Positions 19,049 through 28,288 of a DNA stretch of 64,000 bases are shown piece after piece (positions within the stretch are counted from its first letter, which is position 1; each line of letters begins with the position of its first letter). The stretch covers positions 62,001 through 126,000 of the forward strand of contig MABD01000024.1 in the NCBI GenBank assembly GCA_002162955.1. The letters run 5' to 3'. The position numbers and the translations under genes were made by a program. Under the pieces are notes generated by a model that did not search any database, had not been told where the DNA came from, and saw only the letters and a list, made by a program, of their open reading frames with translations. This DNA is from Gammaproteobacteria bacterium 45_16_T64 (lineage in GTDB: Bacteria; Pseudomonadota; Gammaproteobacteria; Pseudomonadales; Ketobacteraceae).

Positions 19049-20062
19049 ATGGCGAAATCACAAACAATAACATTAAATATAGGTAATGCTATTCCTAACG
19101 CAGGGGATAATGAGTCAAATTGGATTATTAGTGCGTGGGAGGGTGCAGATAAGTATATCAAAGGGATAGAGTTTAATGTTGAGGACCCTTATCAAGCGAC
19201 ATTGGTGAATCACCAGCTGTCGCTTGATGCCTCTGATCTTATTCAGACCTTGAGGAATGCACAAAAACTATCCGGGGGATTTGCGAGTTATTTGCAGTCC
19301 TGTAAGAATGAAGAGGGTGCGACTCAAGGAAAAATTGTTGTTACGTTGGTATCAGAACAAGATGATATTGAACCGTACAGCCAATATCATAGCATCTCAG
19401 TTTTTGTTCAGCAGTTAGTGTTGGCAATGAACATTGCATTGCCAGGTTCTTGTCAAATTCTTAATGGCGTTTATGAAGGTGAGGGTGCAGGGTTATTTGA
19501 GCCGCCACAGATTGATTCTACCATTTTTACTAATGGCTGGCTTAGTGCTTTTGATGCCGAGTGGCCAATTCTGAAACCGATAAAATTTGAACACGTTTGG
19601 CATTGGTTGGATCAACGCAAAACAAGTGAGACAGATACAGCATTGTCGACAGTAAACAAGGTGATGTTTTGTTTGCTTGATTTAGCACATCAAAGCCCCG
19701 TGTATTCGGCAGGAAACGTACTGCTAGTGAGTCACATGCTGGAGTTGTTTGGGCAGATGGAGGATGATGTAAATCATAACCTATTGAGGGAAAGGATCAG
19801 TATTATACTCGGTCATCCCAGCGACAAGGCTGATTCGTTCAATGAGTTGTATCGGATGAAGCATTCACTTATTCGAAGTGAGCAGCCGATCAAACGACCA
19901 GCGGTAATATACCATGATTCAGATGATGAAATTATTCAGCAGTTAGAGATGCACAATTCACCCGTTGAGCAAGCACTGGCCATCGTGTTGGCTCTAATTC
20001 AGGATTTGGTGATTCATAATAGTAGTTCTTATCACTTTAGTGAGCGGGTAGTTCGCAACTAG
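19049..20062 (+). CDS. Hypothetical protein, downstream partner of the PfkB kinase
   Basis: A 337-residue soluble protein I do not recognise. No signal peptide or membrane segment is seen. The N-terminal 130 residues look like a mixed alpha/beta domain. The C-terminal 160 residues are mostly helical, with an L-R-E-R-I-S-I-I-L-G-H stretch followed by L-Y-R-M-K-H-S-L-I-R. The R-x(n)-H spacing recalls HEPN-type or ApeA-like C-terminal helices, but this is weak and I do not assign it. A good ribosome binding site (AGGAG) precedes the ATG, and the gap to the kinase is 22 bp. Confidence 0.75.
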   Translation: MAKSQTITLNIGNAIPNAGDNESNWIISAWEGADKYIKGIEFNVEDPYQATLVNHQLSLDASDLIQTLRNAQKLSGGFASYLQSCKNEEGATQGKIVVTLVSEQDDIEPYSQYHSISVFVQQLVLAMNIALPGSCQILNGVYEGEGAGLFEPPQIDSTIFTNGWLSAFDAEWPILKPIKFEHVWHWLDQRKTSETDTALSTVNKVMFCLLDLAHQSPVYSAGNVLLVSHMLELFGQMEDDVNHNLLRERISIILGHPSDKADSFNELYRMKHSLIRSEQPIKRPAVIYHDSDDEIIQQLEMHNSPVEQALAIVLALIQDLVIHNSSSYHFSERVVRN

Positions 20063-20093
20063 TTCTAAGCGAATATTCGCTAATTGTATGGAA

Positions 20094-20124
20094 CACCCTC
20101 TCTGTTTGTGTGACAGAGAGGGTG
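20094..20124. terminator. Strong hairpin between convergent genes
   Basis: A perfect 12-bp stem (20094-20105 with 20113-20124) and a 7-base loop lie between the hypothetical gene (stop 20062) and the leftward fusion gene (stop 20130). There is no long T-run, so it is a transcription barrier or 3'-end stabiliser rather than a textbook terminator. A 14-base palindrome (20068-20081) lies just beside it. Confidence 0.5.
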
Positions 20125-20129
20125 AGTGA

Positions 20130-23100
20130 TTAGTGATTATCGTCCATGAATTGATGTTCTCCTTTGATTATCTCAGGGTGACCACAGATTGCACGGGAAG
20201 TCGTGAGACCTGCTTGTACTGCGCCCTCAACACACCCTGCGTTCATTCCATTCTTGATCCAATCACCTGTTACATAGAGATTACTAAATCCGGTCTCATC
20301 TGTTTTGGGGCGATATTTACTGCTATTCACTACTGATTGAACGTAGCGTTCGGAGGGGTCGACATTTGCACGCCAATATTGGGCATCAAATCGTGCAACA
20401 CCCTGTTCAGAATCCGGTGCAATAAGCCCCTCCCACTTGAAACCCTCACCTCTGGCTTGGGTATTTGGCCATAAATTATGGATGTGTTTATCCAATAGCG
20501 TAATCGCATTTTCCTTAACTTCGTCAGCTTGTACCTTTGGGAAGTTGTGATCGCTAAACGGTGGGTAATCGGGGACCGGGAGAGCCCCACAAAAATAGCT
20601 GCAATTTTTAGGTTTTATTTCAGTATCCGGCCAAACTTCACGACAAATCAATTGATCCATGGAAGCCCATGTGTCCAACGGTTCTGTGAAGCTAGTAAGG
20701 ACGGGTTCCTCTCCCGAATCAGGGATTGGTTTCCAGCCTAATTCTTCCAAGGATGGTTTTTGCCAAACTTGGAATGCCTGGGTAGCGACAACTTTAACAT
20801 TGTCTACACATGCTTGAAGGGTCGGACTTAGCGGCAATAATTTTGGGCAGACAATGGGGACTGAGCCCAATGACAATCCAAAAATAATCTTATCGAAATC
20901 TTCCCCTGCCTTTAACGATATTTGCGGGAGAGGTTTTCCATACGCATTTTCGTAGATTTCTGGCCAGTTACTCCAGCTTGATTCTAAATTAATATTGTGC
21001 GCTTGAAGCAAGCCGGCTTGTTTTTCTACAATTTGGTCGTTAAGGGGCTCGCTGGGCCAACAAGCGAGTCCCTTAACATTGACAAGTGGATGGTAGTGTT
21101 CTGGGCCGCTATTGAGTTGTACTTGCTGGGTGATTTTGATTTCACCAATCTGTGTCGGATTGTCGGGGTCTGGGACCAGTTCTTCGACCTTGTTGAAGTA
21201 ATTGAATTTCACCCCACGATTCTTGAGTACTTGGTAGAGTGGCGTGAAAACTACATCGCCCATACCAGCTTGCATTTTCCACATGATGCCGCCTTCATAG
21301 CAGAATACCATGCGTAAAGACCCTCGAAGGCAGGTGCCGGCTTCGAAGTTGGCTTTGTTTATGTCTCCATCGACATAAGCAAATACTAAGTCGTATACCG
21401 CACGAACAGGGGCTGAGTTTACGGTGAATTCTTCATTGGCTCCGTGCTTTCGTAGCCAGTCACGAAAATCCATATCGTTGATTGAGTCAAATCCTCGTTC
21501 AAAAATCTTGTCATCATGCATACCGGTTAGAGCGGCAAGCGCAAGGTCGATCAGTATGTACAAATGACGAATTTCTGCATTGTCCTCTAGAATGTCTTCA
21601 ATTAAGTCATCAATCCAGTCTTTAAGATGCTTTAGAGAGTCGTGGAATAAAATTTGCTCTGCTTCGTCAAAGATCCTCTCGGGTATTTCTGCCCATTTTG
21701 ACAGTGCGAATATCAGTTGAAGCCCTTCGTTCATCAGGTCTTCCAAAGGATTGTCGAACTTATCCAAAAAGCGCTGAAGAAACATGCCAAATCCAGAGCG
21801 GCGAGGTTTGGGGTCGTTGTTAATGTCAAGCCCTGTGACTTGTTCGATCAAGTCTTCAATCGCTTTTCGCAGCCATGCGTACATGGTTTGTACTATCTGC
21901 CCGATACTTAACATTTCTCGGCCATCACCGGGATACCCGTCCTTAACGGGAAAATCAAACGCCCAGGTGTGCCAGTTTTCTTTTATGTATTCTTCGACGA
22001 CAACAAAGCTATGGGGTTTGAATGCCTCTAGCCAGGTCGCTAAAGGGGCGTCCTTAGGGCGGTCTAGTTCACCATAGGCGTCACGCATAACCTTAAAAGC
22101 ATTCTCATAGAAGCCAAACCAGATGTGTAAACCATGTTCTTCAATGCGTTCATGATCCTTTGCATTTCTACCGCTTGCCCCTTTGCCTCCAAGGCGCCAC
22201 CCCAGTTGATAGACAGAAAGGTCGTATCGGCTCTGCCAGTCAGGCTGTGAGGTGATAGCAAAGGCGGCTGTCATTGCGCTTACGCCGCCGCCCAATACCG
22301 CAATCTTTTGTTTTTTAGCGACTGAATTATTGACCAGCTCTTCTGGGGGCTCGATGGAAAAGTCGAAATTGATCCAAAAAGCCAGGGGAGCAGATTGTGT
22401 GCCTATCTCTAGCCCTAGGTCTTCAGCAATGGGTTCACTTGCGTATTCTTGCAAGGTTAATTGGTAATCCCCAGGTAGAATCCCCGCACCATGGAAACCG
22501 TTGATGATCGCTGGGGACGTGGTGAGGGCTTGGTATACCGCATCGTTACCCGAGCCATCTGGAAACTGCTTAAGAAATAATTGAGGGAGGCGGGGAGATA
22601 ACAGCCCCCCCAATAGTTGTTCTATTAGATCCGAGTCAGGATGAATAACATCGTCTAACTCTCGTAATCCGCGGAAAATACCTTTGGCGAAATCGATGGC
22701 ATCGGTGAAGTCATCGCTGATTTCATCCAGTAGGCTCTCGTTACACGGTTCTCGTTGAACATCGAATAAGCGATGGAATCCAGCCTCTTCTTCCCTAGAG
22801 TATGTCTGGAATGCATTGACATCTACCGAGAAAAAATCGGCTTTCCTGGGAGTTTTTGGCATTTGAAATTTTGCCATATATTTAGGGTAGCCAAAGATTT
22901 CCCTACCATTAAGTACTGTCATGGGTTGGTCGACCCATATGTACGGTGTGATCCAGTGGATCCGATCTAGTACTTCTTCTCCATCTTTCTCGATATATTG
23001 GCCTACGGGAACCCATATCGAGGTGTCTATTTCTGCCCCCCAACCTTTGTCAATATCTTCGGGGGCGGTAGAAAAATCTTTCCCAATATGGGTAAAGGTG

Positions 23101-23303
23101 ACCATGACATAATTCGTTAGCGGCTTAAATCGATACTTCCCTCGCGCGACCGCATTGAGCTGTTGGTCACACATGGCTTGAAGCTTGTGGATATCTCCTT
23201 TGACAAAAAAGCCAAACATTTGAGAGTCTTGTTGCTGGAAGGGAGGGTGCATCATCATGCCCCCTCCACGGTAGATATATGGGGGGCGAGTTGTTTCTGT
23301 CAT
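20130..23303 (-). CDS. Fusion of an acetoacetate decarboxylase-like domain and a flavin-dependent oxidoreductase
   Basis: About 1057 residues. The first 330 resemble the acetoacetate decarboxylase fold; the G-R-E-I-F-G-Y-P-K-Y-M-A-K segment (about residue 135) carries the Lys positions expected for a Schiff base. From about residue 335 to the end is an FAD/NAD(P)-binding oxidoreductase of the amine-oxidase/phytoene-desaturase type: dinucleotide motif V-L-G-G-G-V-S-A-M near residue 340, then W-R-L-G-G-K-G-A-S-G-R, then an unusual G-L-H-I-W-F-G-F-Y-E-N-A-F motif, and a C-terminal GD-W-I-K-N-G-M-N-A-G-C-V-E-G-A FAD segment. Start: the ATG at 23303 has an AGGA about 10 bases upstream; an ATG at 23324 is the alternative. 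No signal peptide is seen. Reaction and substrate unknown; transcribed alone. Confidence 0.78.
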   Translation of the reverse strand: MTETTRPPYIYRGGGMMMHPPFQQQDSQMFGFFVKGDIHKLQAMCDQQLNAVARGKYRFKPLTNYVMVTFTHIGKDFSTAPEDIDKGWGAEIDTSIWVPVGQYIEKDGEEVLDRIHWITPYIWVDQPMTVLNGREIFGYPKYMAKFQMPKTPRKADFFSVDVNAFQTYSREEEAGFHRLFDVQREPCNESLLDEISDDFTDAIDFAKGIFRGLRELDDVIHPDSDLIEQLLGGLLSPRLPQLFLKQFPDGSGNDAVYQALTTSPAIINGFHGAGILPGDYQLTLQEYASEPIAEDLGLEIGTQSAPLAFWINFDFSIEPPEELVNNSVAKKQKIAVLGGGVSAMTAAFAITSQPDWQSRYDLSVYQLGWRLGGKGASGRNAKDHERIEEHGLHIWFGFYENAFKVMRDAYGELDRPKDAPLATWLEAFKPHSFVVVEEYIKENWHTWAFDFPVKDGYPGDGREMLSIGQIVQTMYAWLRKAIEDLIEQVTGLDINNDPKPRRSGFGMFLQRFLDKFDNPLEDLMNEGLQLIFALSKWAEIPERIFDEAEQILFHDSLKHLKDWIDDLIEDILEDNAEIRHLYILIDLALAALTGMHDDKIFERGFDSINDMDFRDWLRKHGANEEFTVNSAPVRAVYDLVFAYVDGDINKANFEAGTCLRGSLRMVFCYEGGIMWKMQAGMGDVVFTPLYQVLKNRGVKFNYFNKVEELVPDPDNPTQIGEIKITQQVQLNSGPEHYHPLVNVKGLACWPSEPLNDQIVEKQAGLLQAHNINLESSWSNWPEIYENAYGKPLPQISLKAGEDFDKIIFGLSLGSVPIVCPKLLPLSPTLQACVDNVKVVATQAFQVWQKPSLEELGWKPIPDSGEEPVLTSFTEPLDTWASMDQLICREVWPDTEIKPKNCSYFCGALPVPDYPPFSDHNFPKVQADEVKENAITLLDKHIHNLWPNTQARGEGFKWEGLIAPDSEQGVARFDAQYWRANVDPSERYVQSVVNSSKYRPKTDETGFSNLYVTGDWIKNGMNAGCVEGAVQAGLTTSRAICGHPEIIKGEHQFMDDNH

Positions 23304-23339
23304 AGGTGTTCGATCCTGGAACATAGGTCAATAAGTAAT

Positions 23340-23366
23340 AGAAATACTTACTATAGCTGTATTTCT
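23340..23366. promoter_or_regulatory. 8-bp inverted repeat upstream of the fusion gene
   Basis: Perfectly complementary 8-base arms (23340-23347 and 23359-23366) separated by 11 bases lie 36 bp before the ATG of the leftward fusion gene and in the promoter region shared with the divergent hybrid kinase. The geometry suits a dimeric regulator, but at this length and AT content it may be chance. Confidence 0.25.
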
Positions 23367-23491
23367 AAAATAACTAGCAATATTAGGAGTGAATGATACC
23401 AAAAGGGTAATCCTGTTCTAATATTAAATTACGACTAAATGACTAGTATATGCACAGAAGGGCACGTAGCGTTGTTGTGGAGTAAGCAGTG

Positions 23492-25885
23492 ATGGGTAGG
23501 AGTAGACACTCTCGTATCAGCGTCTCTTGTTACCTGTACCATATAAAGAACTCTCTCGGTTTATTCATTGCCATGGGTATACTGTGTGTGTCTCCTGCGT
23601 ACGCGTTGTTGGGAGGGCTGTTGAATGCCAATGTGTTGGAGTCGGCTGAGCTATATCAAGATACCTATTTTAGGTCTGGAGATACCACTCAATATGATAG
23701 CGCTTCACTTAAGGCGTTGGAAAAGCGACTGACCCCCGTTGACCATATAGCGATGACTGGAGGTTCGTACTGGCTTAAGGTGCCTCTCAAAAGTGATCTT
23801 GGCGATAGTCAGTGGATTGTTTACGTTTACGGGTCATATATAGAGAATATTCAAGCCCATCTTTTTACGCAGGGAAGAGCCTCCACAAATAGTCAACAGC
23901 ATGCACGCAGTGGCCATCACTACTCAGATGAATATCCTTTGCATTATGGAATGACATTCGATATTGCTGAGCGGCAGGGGTATGTTTTGTGGGTCAATCT
24001 ACAAAGTCGGTATTTTTCTGGTGTACCACGGGTAGAGATCAAGACAGAAAAAGAGTTTGGTAAGATTGCGTTTGTAGATAGCCTGCTAATCATTGGCTGT
24101 TTGGGCGCAATGATTGTGCTGGCCTCCTATAATTTCATGGTGTTTGTATGGTCTAGTGCTCGAGAGTATTTGTATTATTCTTTCTATCTCATTGCTACAT
24201 TTTCTGGTTGGGCGGCGGTTTTTGCAATCTATGCACGCCTGTGGGATAACGTTGATGTATTTTGGCTCATGCTGCCATTTCAAATGAACGTTATTACGAG
24301 TACGTTTTTCTATCAAAAATTCTTAGATTTGCAAGAGCATAACCCCCGACTGTCAAAGTGTGGCTATGCAATCGCAGCGGCTTCATTTGTGTTGTTGGTG
24401 TTATACTTTTTCGTTCCTTACTGGGTGAGTTATTTGTTTGTGGCGGTGAGTAACTCTTTCTGGCTGAGTATTGGTTTTTACGCGGGGATTGTGCGTTGGC
24501 GAGCGGGTTACAAACCGGCTAAATTTTTCGTGTTGGGTTTTGCCGTAGTGTTGTTCTGCGGGGCATTGATAATCCTGCCGTATTTTGGGTTGCCACGTAT
24601 TGTGTATAACGAATACTTGGTGACCCTTATTGCGCAAACATTGGATGTTGTATTCTTAGCATGGGCTTTGGTCAATCGCATTAATCAGCTGCGTAAAGAG
24701 AAAACTGATGCACTAAAAGCCGCGAGAGATAGTGAGCAATATGCAAATGAAATCCTTAACCAAGCCAATGAAACATTACTGGATTCGTTGCGCCAGGCAG
24801 AAGAGAACAAAGAACGTAAAGACGAATTTATCATGGCAGTTAGTCATGAATTGAGAACACCGCTAAATGCGATTAGCGGTTCGTTGGAACAAATGAAGTA
24901 TACAGAGGATTCCGCGACGGTCACCGAGTTAATGAAATACATACAGTTTGGATCCGATCGACTGCAGACTCAAGTTGAGAACATCGTAACGATGGCAGAA
25001 ACCGATCATTATGATGTGGAGCCCTATAACAAAGACGTTCGCTTGAAGACGCTGATAGAGCAAATGCAGCAGGAGAGTTCTAGCTACCTGTTTCAAAAAA
25101 CAGTGGAGTTCGAAGTCCGTTTGTCCGATCTTTTGGGCGATTACTATAGTTTTGATTCGCACTTGGTACGGCGGGTGCTAGCACCGATAGTGGATAATGC
25201 CTGTAAGTATACGGAAGAGGGAAAAGTTTTAGTTGAAGCGGAACCTTATGAGCAGGGGGTTAAGTTTACTATTAGTGATACGGGGCCTGGTGTTAGTGAG
25301 GACGTTCAGAAGACGATATTTGAGAGTTTTGTTCAAGCGAGCAAAGGATACCAGAGGACACATGAAGGCCTGGGGTTGGGGTTGTCAATTAGTCAGCGCT
25401 TAATTCATCTTTTGGATGGAAAAATTGAAATTTTGAACTTACCAACGGGTGGGGCGTGTTTTGTGGTGGAGATACCAATGAAACTCTCCGATATTACCTA
25501 CAAGGAAGTATCAGAAAAGGAGATCAAGGGGCATGCGTTAATCGTTGAAGATAATCAAGTAAATGCCAAAGTGCTAACTGCCGTAATCAAACGCTTAGGG
25601 TTATCCTCTGATTTGGCTGAAAATGGAGAGGTTGCCGTTCAGGCAGTTAAAGACGGCATTTATGATGTGATCTTTATGGATTTACAAATGCCAGTGATGG
25701 ACGGTTTTCTCGCGACTGAAAAAATACGTAAAAATGGCAATCGATGCCCAATAATTGCCGTTACAGCGAACTCTGATTATCAAGCGAGAATAAAATGCTG
25801 GGATGTTGGGATGAATGATTTTGTCGCCAAACCGGTGAAGAAAGATGTCATTCTTGATGCCGTCAATAAGTGGGTATGTGTTTAG
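23492..25885 (+). CDS. 7TMR-DISM hybrid sensor histidine kinase with receiver domain (second copy)
   Basis: 797 residues with the same architecture as the kinase at 13505: signal peptide, periplasmic DISM sensor (about 40-190), seven transmembrane helices (about 195-395), a short coiled coil, HisKA with H452 in VSHELRTP, HATPase_c (DNACKYT N-box, DTGPGV and GLGLGL G boxes), and a receiver with phospho-Asp D730 in FMDLQMP, the Thr in AVTAN and the Lys in AKPV. The sensor sequence differs clearly from the first, so this is not a recent duplication. The ATG at 23492 is preceded by GGAG at a 9-base spacing. It is divergent from the decarboxylase-like/oxidoreductase fusion gene. Confidence 0.93.
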   Translation: MGRSRHSRISVSCYLYHIKNSLGLFIAMGILCVSPAYALLGGLLNANVLESAELYQDTYFRSGDTTQYDSASLKALEKRLTPVDHIAMTGGSYWLKVPLKSDLGDSQWIVYVYGSYIENIQAHLFTQGRASTNSQQHARSGHHYSDEYPLHYGMTFDIAERQGYVLWVNLQSRYFSGVPRVEIKTEKEFGKIAFVDSLLIIGCLGAMIVLASYNFMVFVWSSAREYLYYSFYLIATFSGWAAVFAIYARLWDNVDVFWLMLPFQMNVITSTFFYQKFLDLQEHNPRLSKCGYAIAAASFVLLVLYFFVPYWVSYLFVAVSNSFWLSIGFYAGIVRWRAGYKPAKFFVLGFAVVLFCGALIILPYFGLPRIVYNEYLVTLIAQTLDVVFLAWALVNRINQLRKEKTDALKAARDSEQYANEILNQANETLLDSLRQAEENKERKDEFIMAVSHELRTPLNAISGSLEQMKYTEDSATVTELMKYIQFGSDRLQTQVENIVTMAETDHYDVEPYNKDVRLKTLIEQMQQESSSYLFQKTVEFEVRLSDLLGDYYSFDSHLVRRVLAPIVDNACKYTEEGKVLVEAEPYEQGVKFTISDTGPGVSEDVQKTIFESFVQASKGYQRTHEGLGLGLSISQRLIHLLDGKIEILNLPTGGACFVVEIPMKLSDITYKEVSEKEIKGHALIVEDNQVNAKVLTAVIKRLGLSSDLAENGEVAVQAVKDGIYDVIFMDLQMPVMDGFLATEKIRKNGNRCPIIAVTANSDYQARIKCWDVGMNDFVAKPVKKDVILDAVNKWVCV

Positions 25886-25910
25886 CGGATTGTTGCGAAG
25901 GGGCTCTGGG

Positions 25911-27254
25911 TTAGAGCCTGCCTTCTCGTTTGATTTCCATATATCGGTTAACCAGTGTTGTGGGCAGCATACTAGGTAAACTATTGACAGTAATGACCCC
26001 GCGTTGCGTTAAGGAGCGCTCTACTACTTTACGCTGATCCAGATATTCTACTGTTCCAGCGTAAGTAAGCGCCTTATCAAACGTATCGACGGGGGAGTGA
26101 AGAACCTCCTGAAGTATGGGCTCTTCCAAGTTAGCAACCATTACCAGGTGTTTTTTCTGTAATATCCTGATAGCGGGTTCCAGATCATCGGTATTCTCAT
26201 CTCTGATGTTGGATACTAGAATAATCAAAGATCGCTTGTTGTGACGTGCAAGTAAGTCTTTCGCCACCCCAGAGTAGTCACTGGCAGAGGGGGTTGCGTG
26301 TAAGTCGTACACATGATTTAGCAGTTTTGGCATGTTCGCGACACCCTTGACGGGTTTCAGCCAACGGGTTTGCCCTGCAAAGCTCATTAATCCAACGGAG
26401 TCACCCTGTTTAAGTGCGACATAGGCCATTAATAGTATTGCATTAAGCGCATGATCAAAATGGCTTAATTCGCCATCTTGGTTTCGCATTTTTCGTCCAC
26501 AATCAAGAAGAAAAATAATCTGTTGATCCTTTTCTTCTTGATATTCTTTTGAAATGATTTTGCGTTTTCTTGCGCTAGCATTCCAGTCAATTTGCCGCAG
26601 GCTATCGCCTTGCCGAAATTCCCTTAGCTGGTGGAATTCCATGCCCTCTCCACGGCGTTGCTGCTGCCGTATTCCGATTTGTGCGGTCTGTTGTTCGGTA
26701 TTTAGTAACGCGAAGTGGGAGACAGCGGAAAAATTAGGAAAAACCTTAATGTCAGAGTTTTTTGCATGCCAATAGCGCAATTGCCATAGGCCAAGGGTCG
26801 ATGGTGCAAGTACTTCAATTTGCCCAAAAGAGAGATCACCACGTTTCATCGGTTTGATCTTATATTGGAGCTTGAGTGCGCTACCTGGAATTAGTGTGAC
26901 CTGTTGATTAGGGAAGTCAGCATCTGCGTCAGCAGGATGATGGTCAAATATATCGATGAGGGTCGGGCGGGTATATCCGTGCTGTATGGTGATAGTGACG
27001 TTGGTCCATACACCTACCGCAACTGTATCGCCTAACTCCCGTTGAATATCTATAGGTGCTGTTTTGAGTTGACCAAGGCTATCGAGTATCACCGTTAGTA
27101 GTAGCGCAACACCTGTAACTTGCCAAAAATCGGTAAAGAGTGGCGCTAGGTCAGGGTTGGTTATGCTATTCGGTAGCCAATAGTTTAACGCAGAGAGCAA
27201 TCCTGTTGCTCCCCACAGTACAACGCATAATAACAATCGATTTGATGGTTTCAT
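25911..27254 (-). CDS. DUF58 domain-containing protein
   Basis: 447 residues with two N-terminal transmembrane helices (about 8-24 and 42-60) and a large cytoplasmic part. The DUF58 hallmark F-R-Q-G-D-S-L-R-Q-I-D-W-N-A-S-A-R is near residue 220, followed by a von Willebrand A-like domain whose metal site reads D-C-G-R-K-M rather than D-x-S-x-S, as is usual in DUF58. Proteins of this family accompany MoxR ATPases and are thought to be their clients or partners. It is the last gene of the six-gene leftward operon, 29 bp after moxR. Confidence 0.9.
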   Translation of the reverse strand: MKPSNRLLLCVVLWGATGLLSALNYWLPNSITNPDLAPLFTDFWQVTGVALLLTVILDSLGQLKTAPIDIQRELGDTVAVGVWTNVTITIQHGYTRPTLIDIFDHHPADADADFPNQQVTLIPGSALKLQYKIKPMKRGDLSFGQIEVLAPSTLGLWQLRYWHAKNSDIKVFPNFSAVSHFALLNTEQQTAQIGIRQQQRRGEGMEFHQLREFRQGDSLRQIDWNASARKRKIISKEYQEEKDQQIIFLLDCGRKMRNQDGELSHFDHALNAILLMAYVALKQGDSVGLMSFAGQTRWLKPVKGVANMPKLLNHVYDLHATPSASDYSGVAKDLLARHNKRSLIILVSNIRDENTDDLEPAIRILQKKHLVMVANLEEPILQEVLHSPVDTFDKALTYAGTVEYLDQRKVVERSLTQRGVITVNSLPSMLPTTLVNRYMEIKREGRL

Positions 27255-27283
27255 TCTATTTCTAACGTTACCAGTGAAATGGT

Positions 27284-28288
27284 TTACAGTCTTGGAGCTT
27301 CAACTTCAGCGAGTAGTTGAAATAATGCTTGGTCTATTTGCATACCTTCAATTTCCATTTCTGCGGTCAACGATACTCTGTGGCGCAGCACGGGAATAGC
27401 CATCTCTTTAACATCGTCAGGGGTGACAAAATGATTGCCCATAAGAAGCGCTTGGGCTCGCGCTGCGCGAATTAACGCTATGCTTGCTCTAGGGCCCGCG
27501 CCATGGGCGAAAGTGCGCCACTCCCGGGTAGCTCGTGCAATATTAACGGCGTATTCAAATACGCGGTCGTCGACTTCAAGTGATGCCGTTAGGGCTTGCA
27601 ATTCTATAACTTGATTTGCTTTAACAACAGGGTCAATGGCATCAACATTGAGGTTGTCCTGCACCTGCCCTGTGGTGACCTGTTTCACGAGTAGGACTTC
27701 TTCATCTACCTGAGGGTAATCGATCAATACTTTGACCATGAAACGATCCAGTTCTGCTTCAGGTAGAGGGTAGGTTCCCTCTTGTTCAATGGGGTTTTGC
27801 GTGGCCAGAACCATGAAAGGAGAGTGTGCATCAAATGGCTTACCTTCTATGGTAATTTGCTTTTCTTGCATGACTTCCAATAGCGCGGCTTGGGTTTTGG
27901 CTGGAGCTCGGTTAATCTCATCGGCAAGCAGAATATTGGTAAATGCTGGGCCCTTTCTTATTTTAAACTGCTCTGTCTTCATGTCATACATCGCATGCCC
28001 GGTAACGTCACTTGGCATTAAATCTGGGGTAAACTGAATACGAGAGAATTCTCCTGAAAAGCATTTGGCTAACGCTTTGACTAACAGTGTTTTCCCTAGT
28101 CCCGGTACGCCTTCAATCAATACGTGCCCAGATGCCAAGAGTGCGACCAGTACTTGGTCGATAATCTTTGTTTGTCCCACGAGAACTTGATTTATTTGTT
28201 CTCTGATTGTGGAAACTAACATGTTAGCTTTATCGAACTGATCTTCGGAGATTTGAGTGGCATCAGTTGAGGGTTCGTAAGTGCTCAT
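27284..28288 (-). CDS. MoxR family AAA+ ATPase
   Basis: 334-residue cytoplasmic AAA+ chaperone-type ATPase. Walker A is GVPGLGKT at residues 60-67, Walker B is the L-L-A-D-E-I-N-R stretch, and a sensor region LATQNPIEQEGTYPLPEAELDRF follows, the typical MoxR signature. MoxR proteins are thought to insert metals or assemble complexes together with VWA proteins. Its start overlaps the DUF4350 stop by four bases, so the genes are coupled. Confidence 0.95.
   Translation of the reverse strand: MSTYEPSTDATQISEDQFDKANMLVSTIREQINQVLVGQTKIIDQVLVALLASGHVLIEGVPGLGKTLLVKALAKCFSGEFSRIQFTPDLMPSDVTGHAMYDMKTEQFKIRKGPAFTNILLADEINRAPAKTQAALLEVMQEKQITIEGKPFDAHSPFMVLATQNPIEQEGTYPLPEAELDRFMVKVLIDYPQVDEEVLLVKQVTTGQVQDNLNVDAIDPVVKANQVIELQALTASLEVDDRVFEYAVNIARATREWRTFAHGAGPRASIALIRAARAQALLMGNHFVTPDDVKEMAIPVLRHRVSLTAEMEIEGMQIDQALFQLLAEVEAPRL

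Noticed and set aside
19049-20062. HEPN/ApeA-like RNase assignment for the unknown partner of the PfkB kinase
   Set aside because: The helical C-terminus only loosely resembles HEPN and no clear R-x4-6-H active site is visible; no toxin-antitoxin or defence genes surround it.
20068-20081. 14-bp palindrome read as a possible LexA or other operator
   Set aside because: It does not match a CTGT-N8-ACAG pattern and lies between two gene ends rather than in a promoter.
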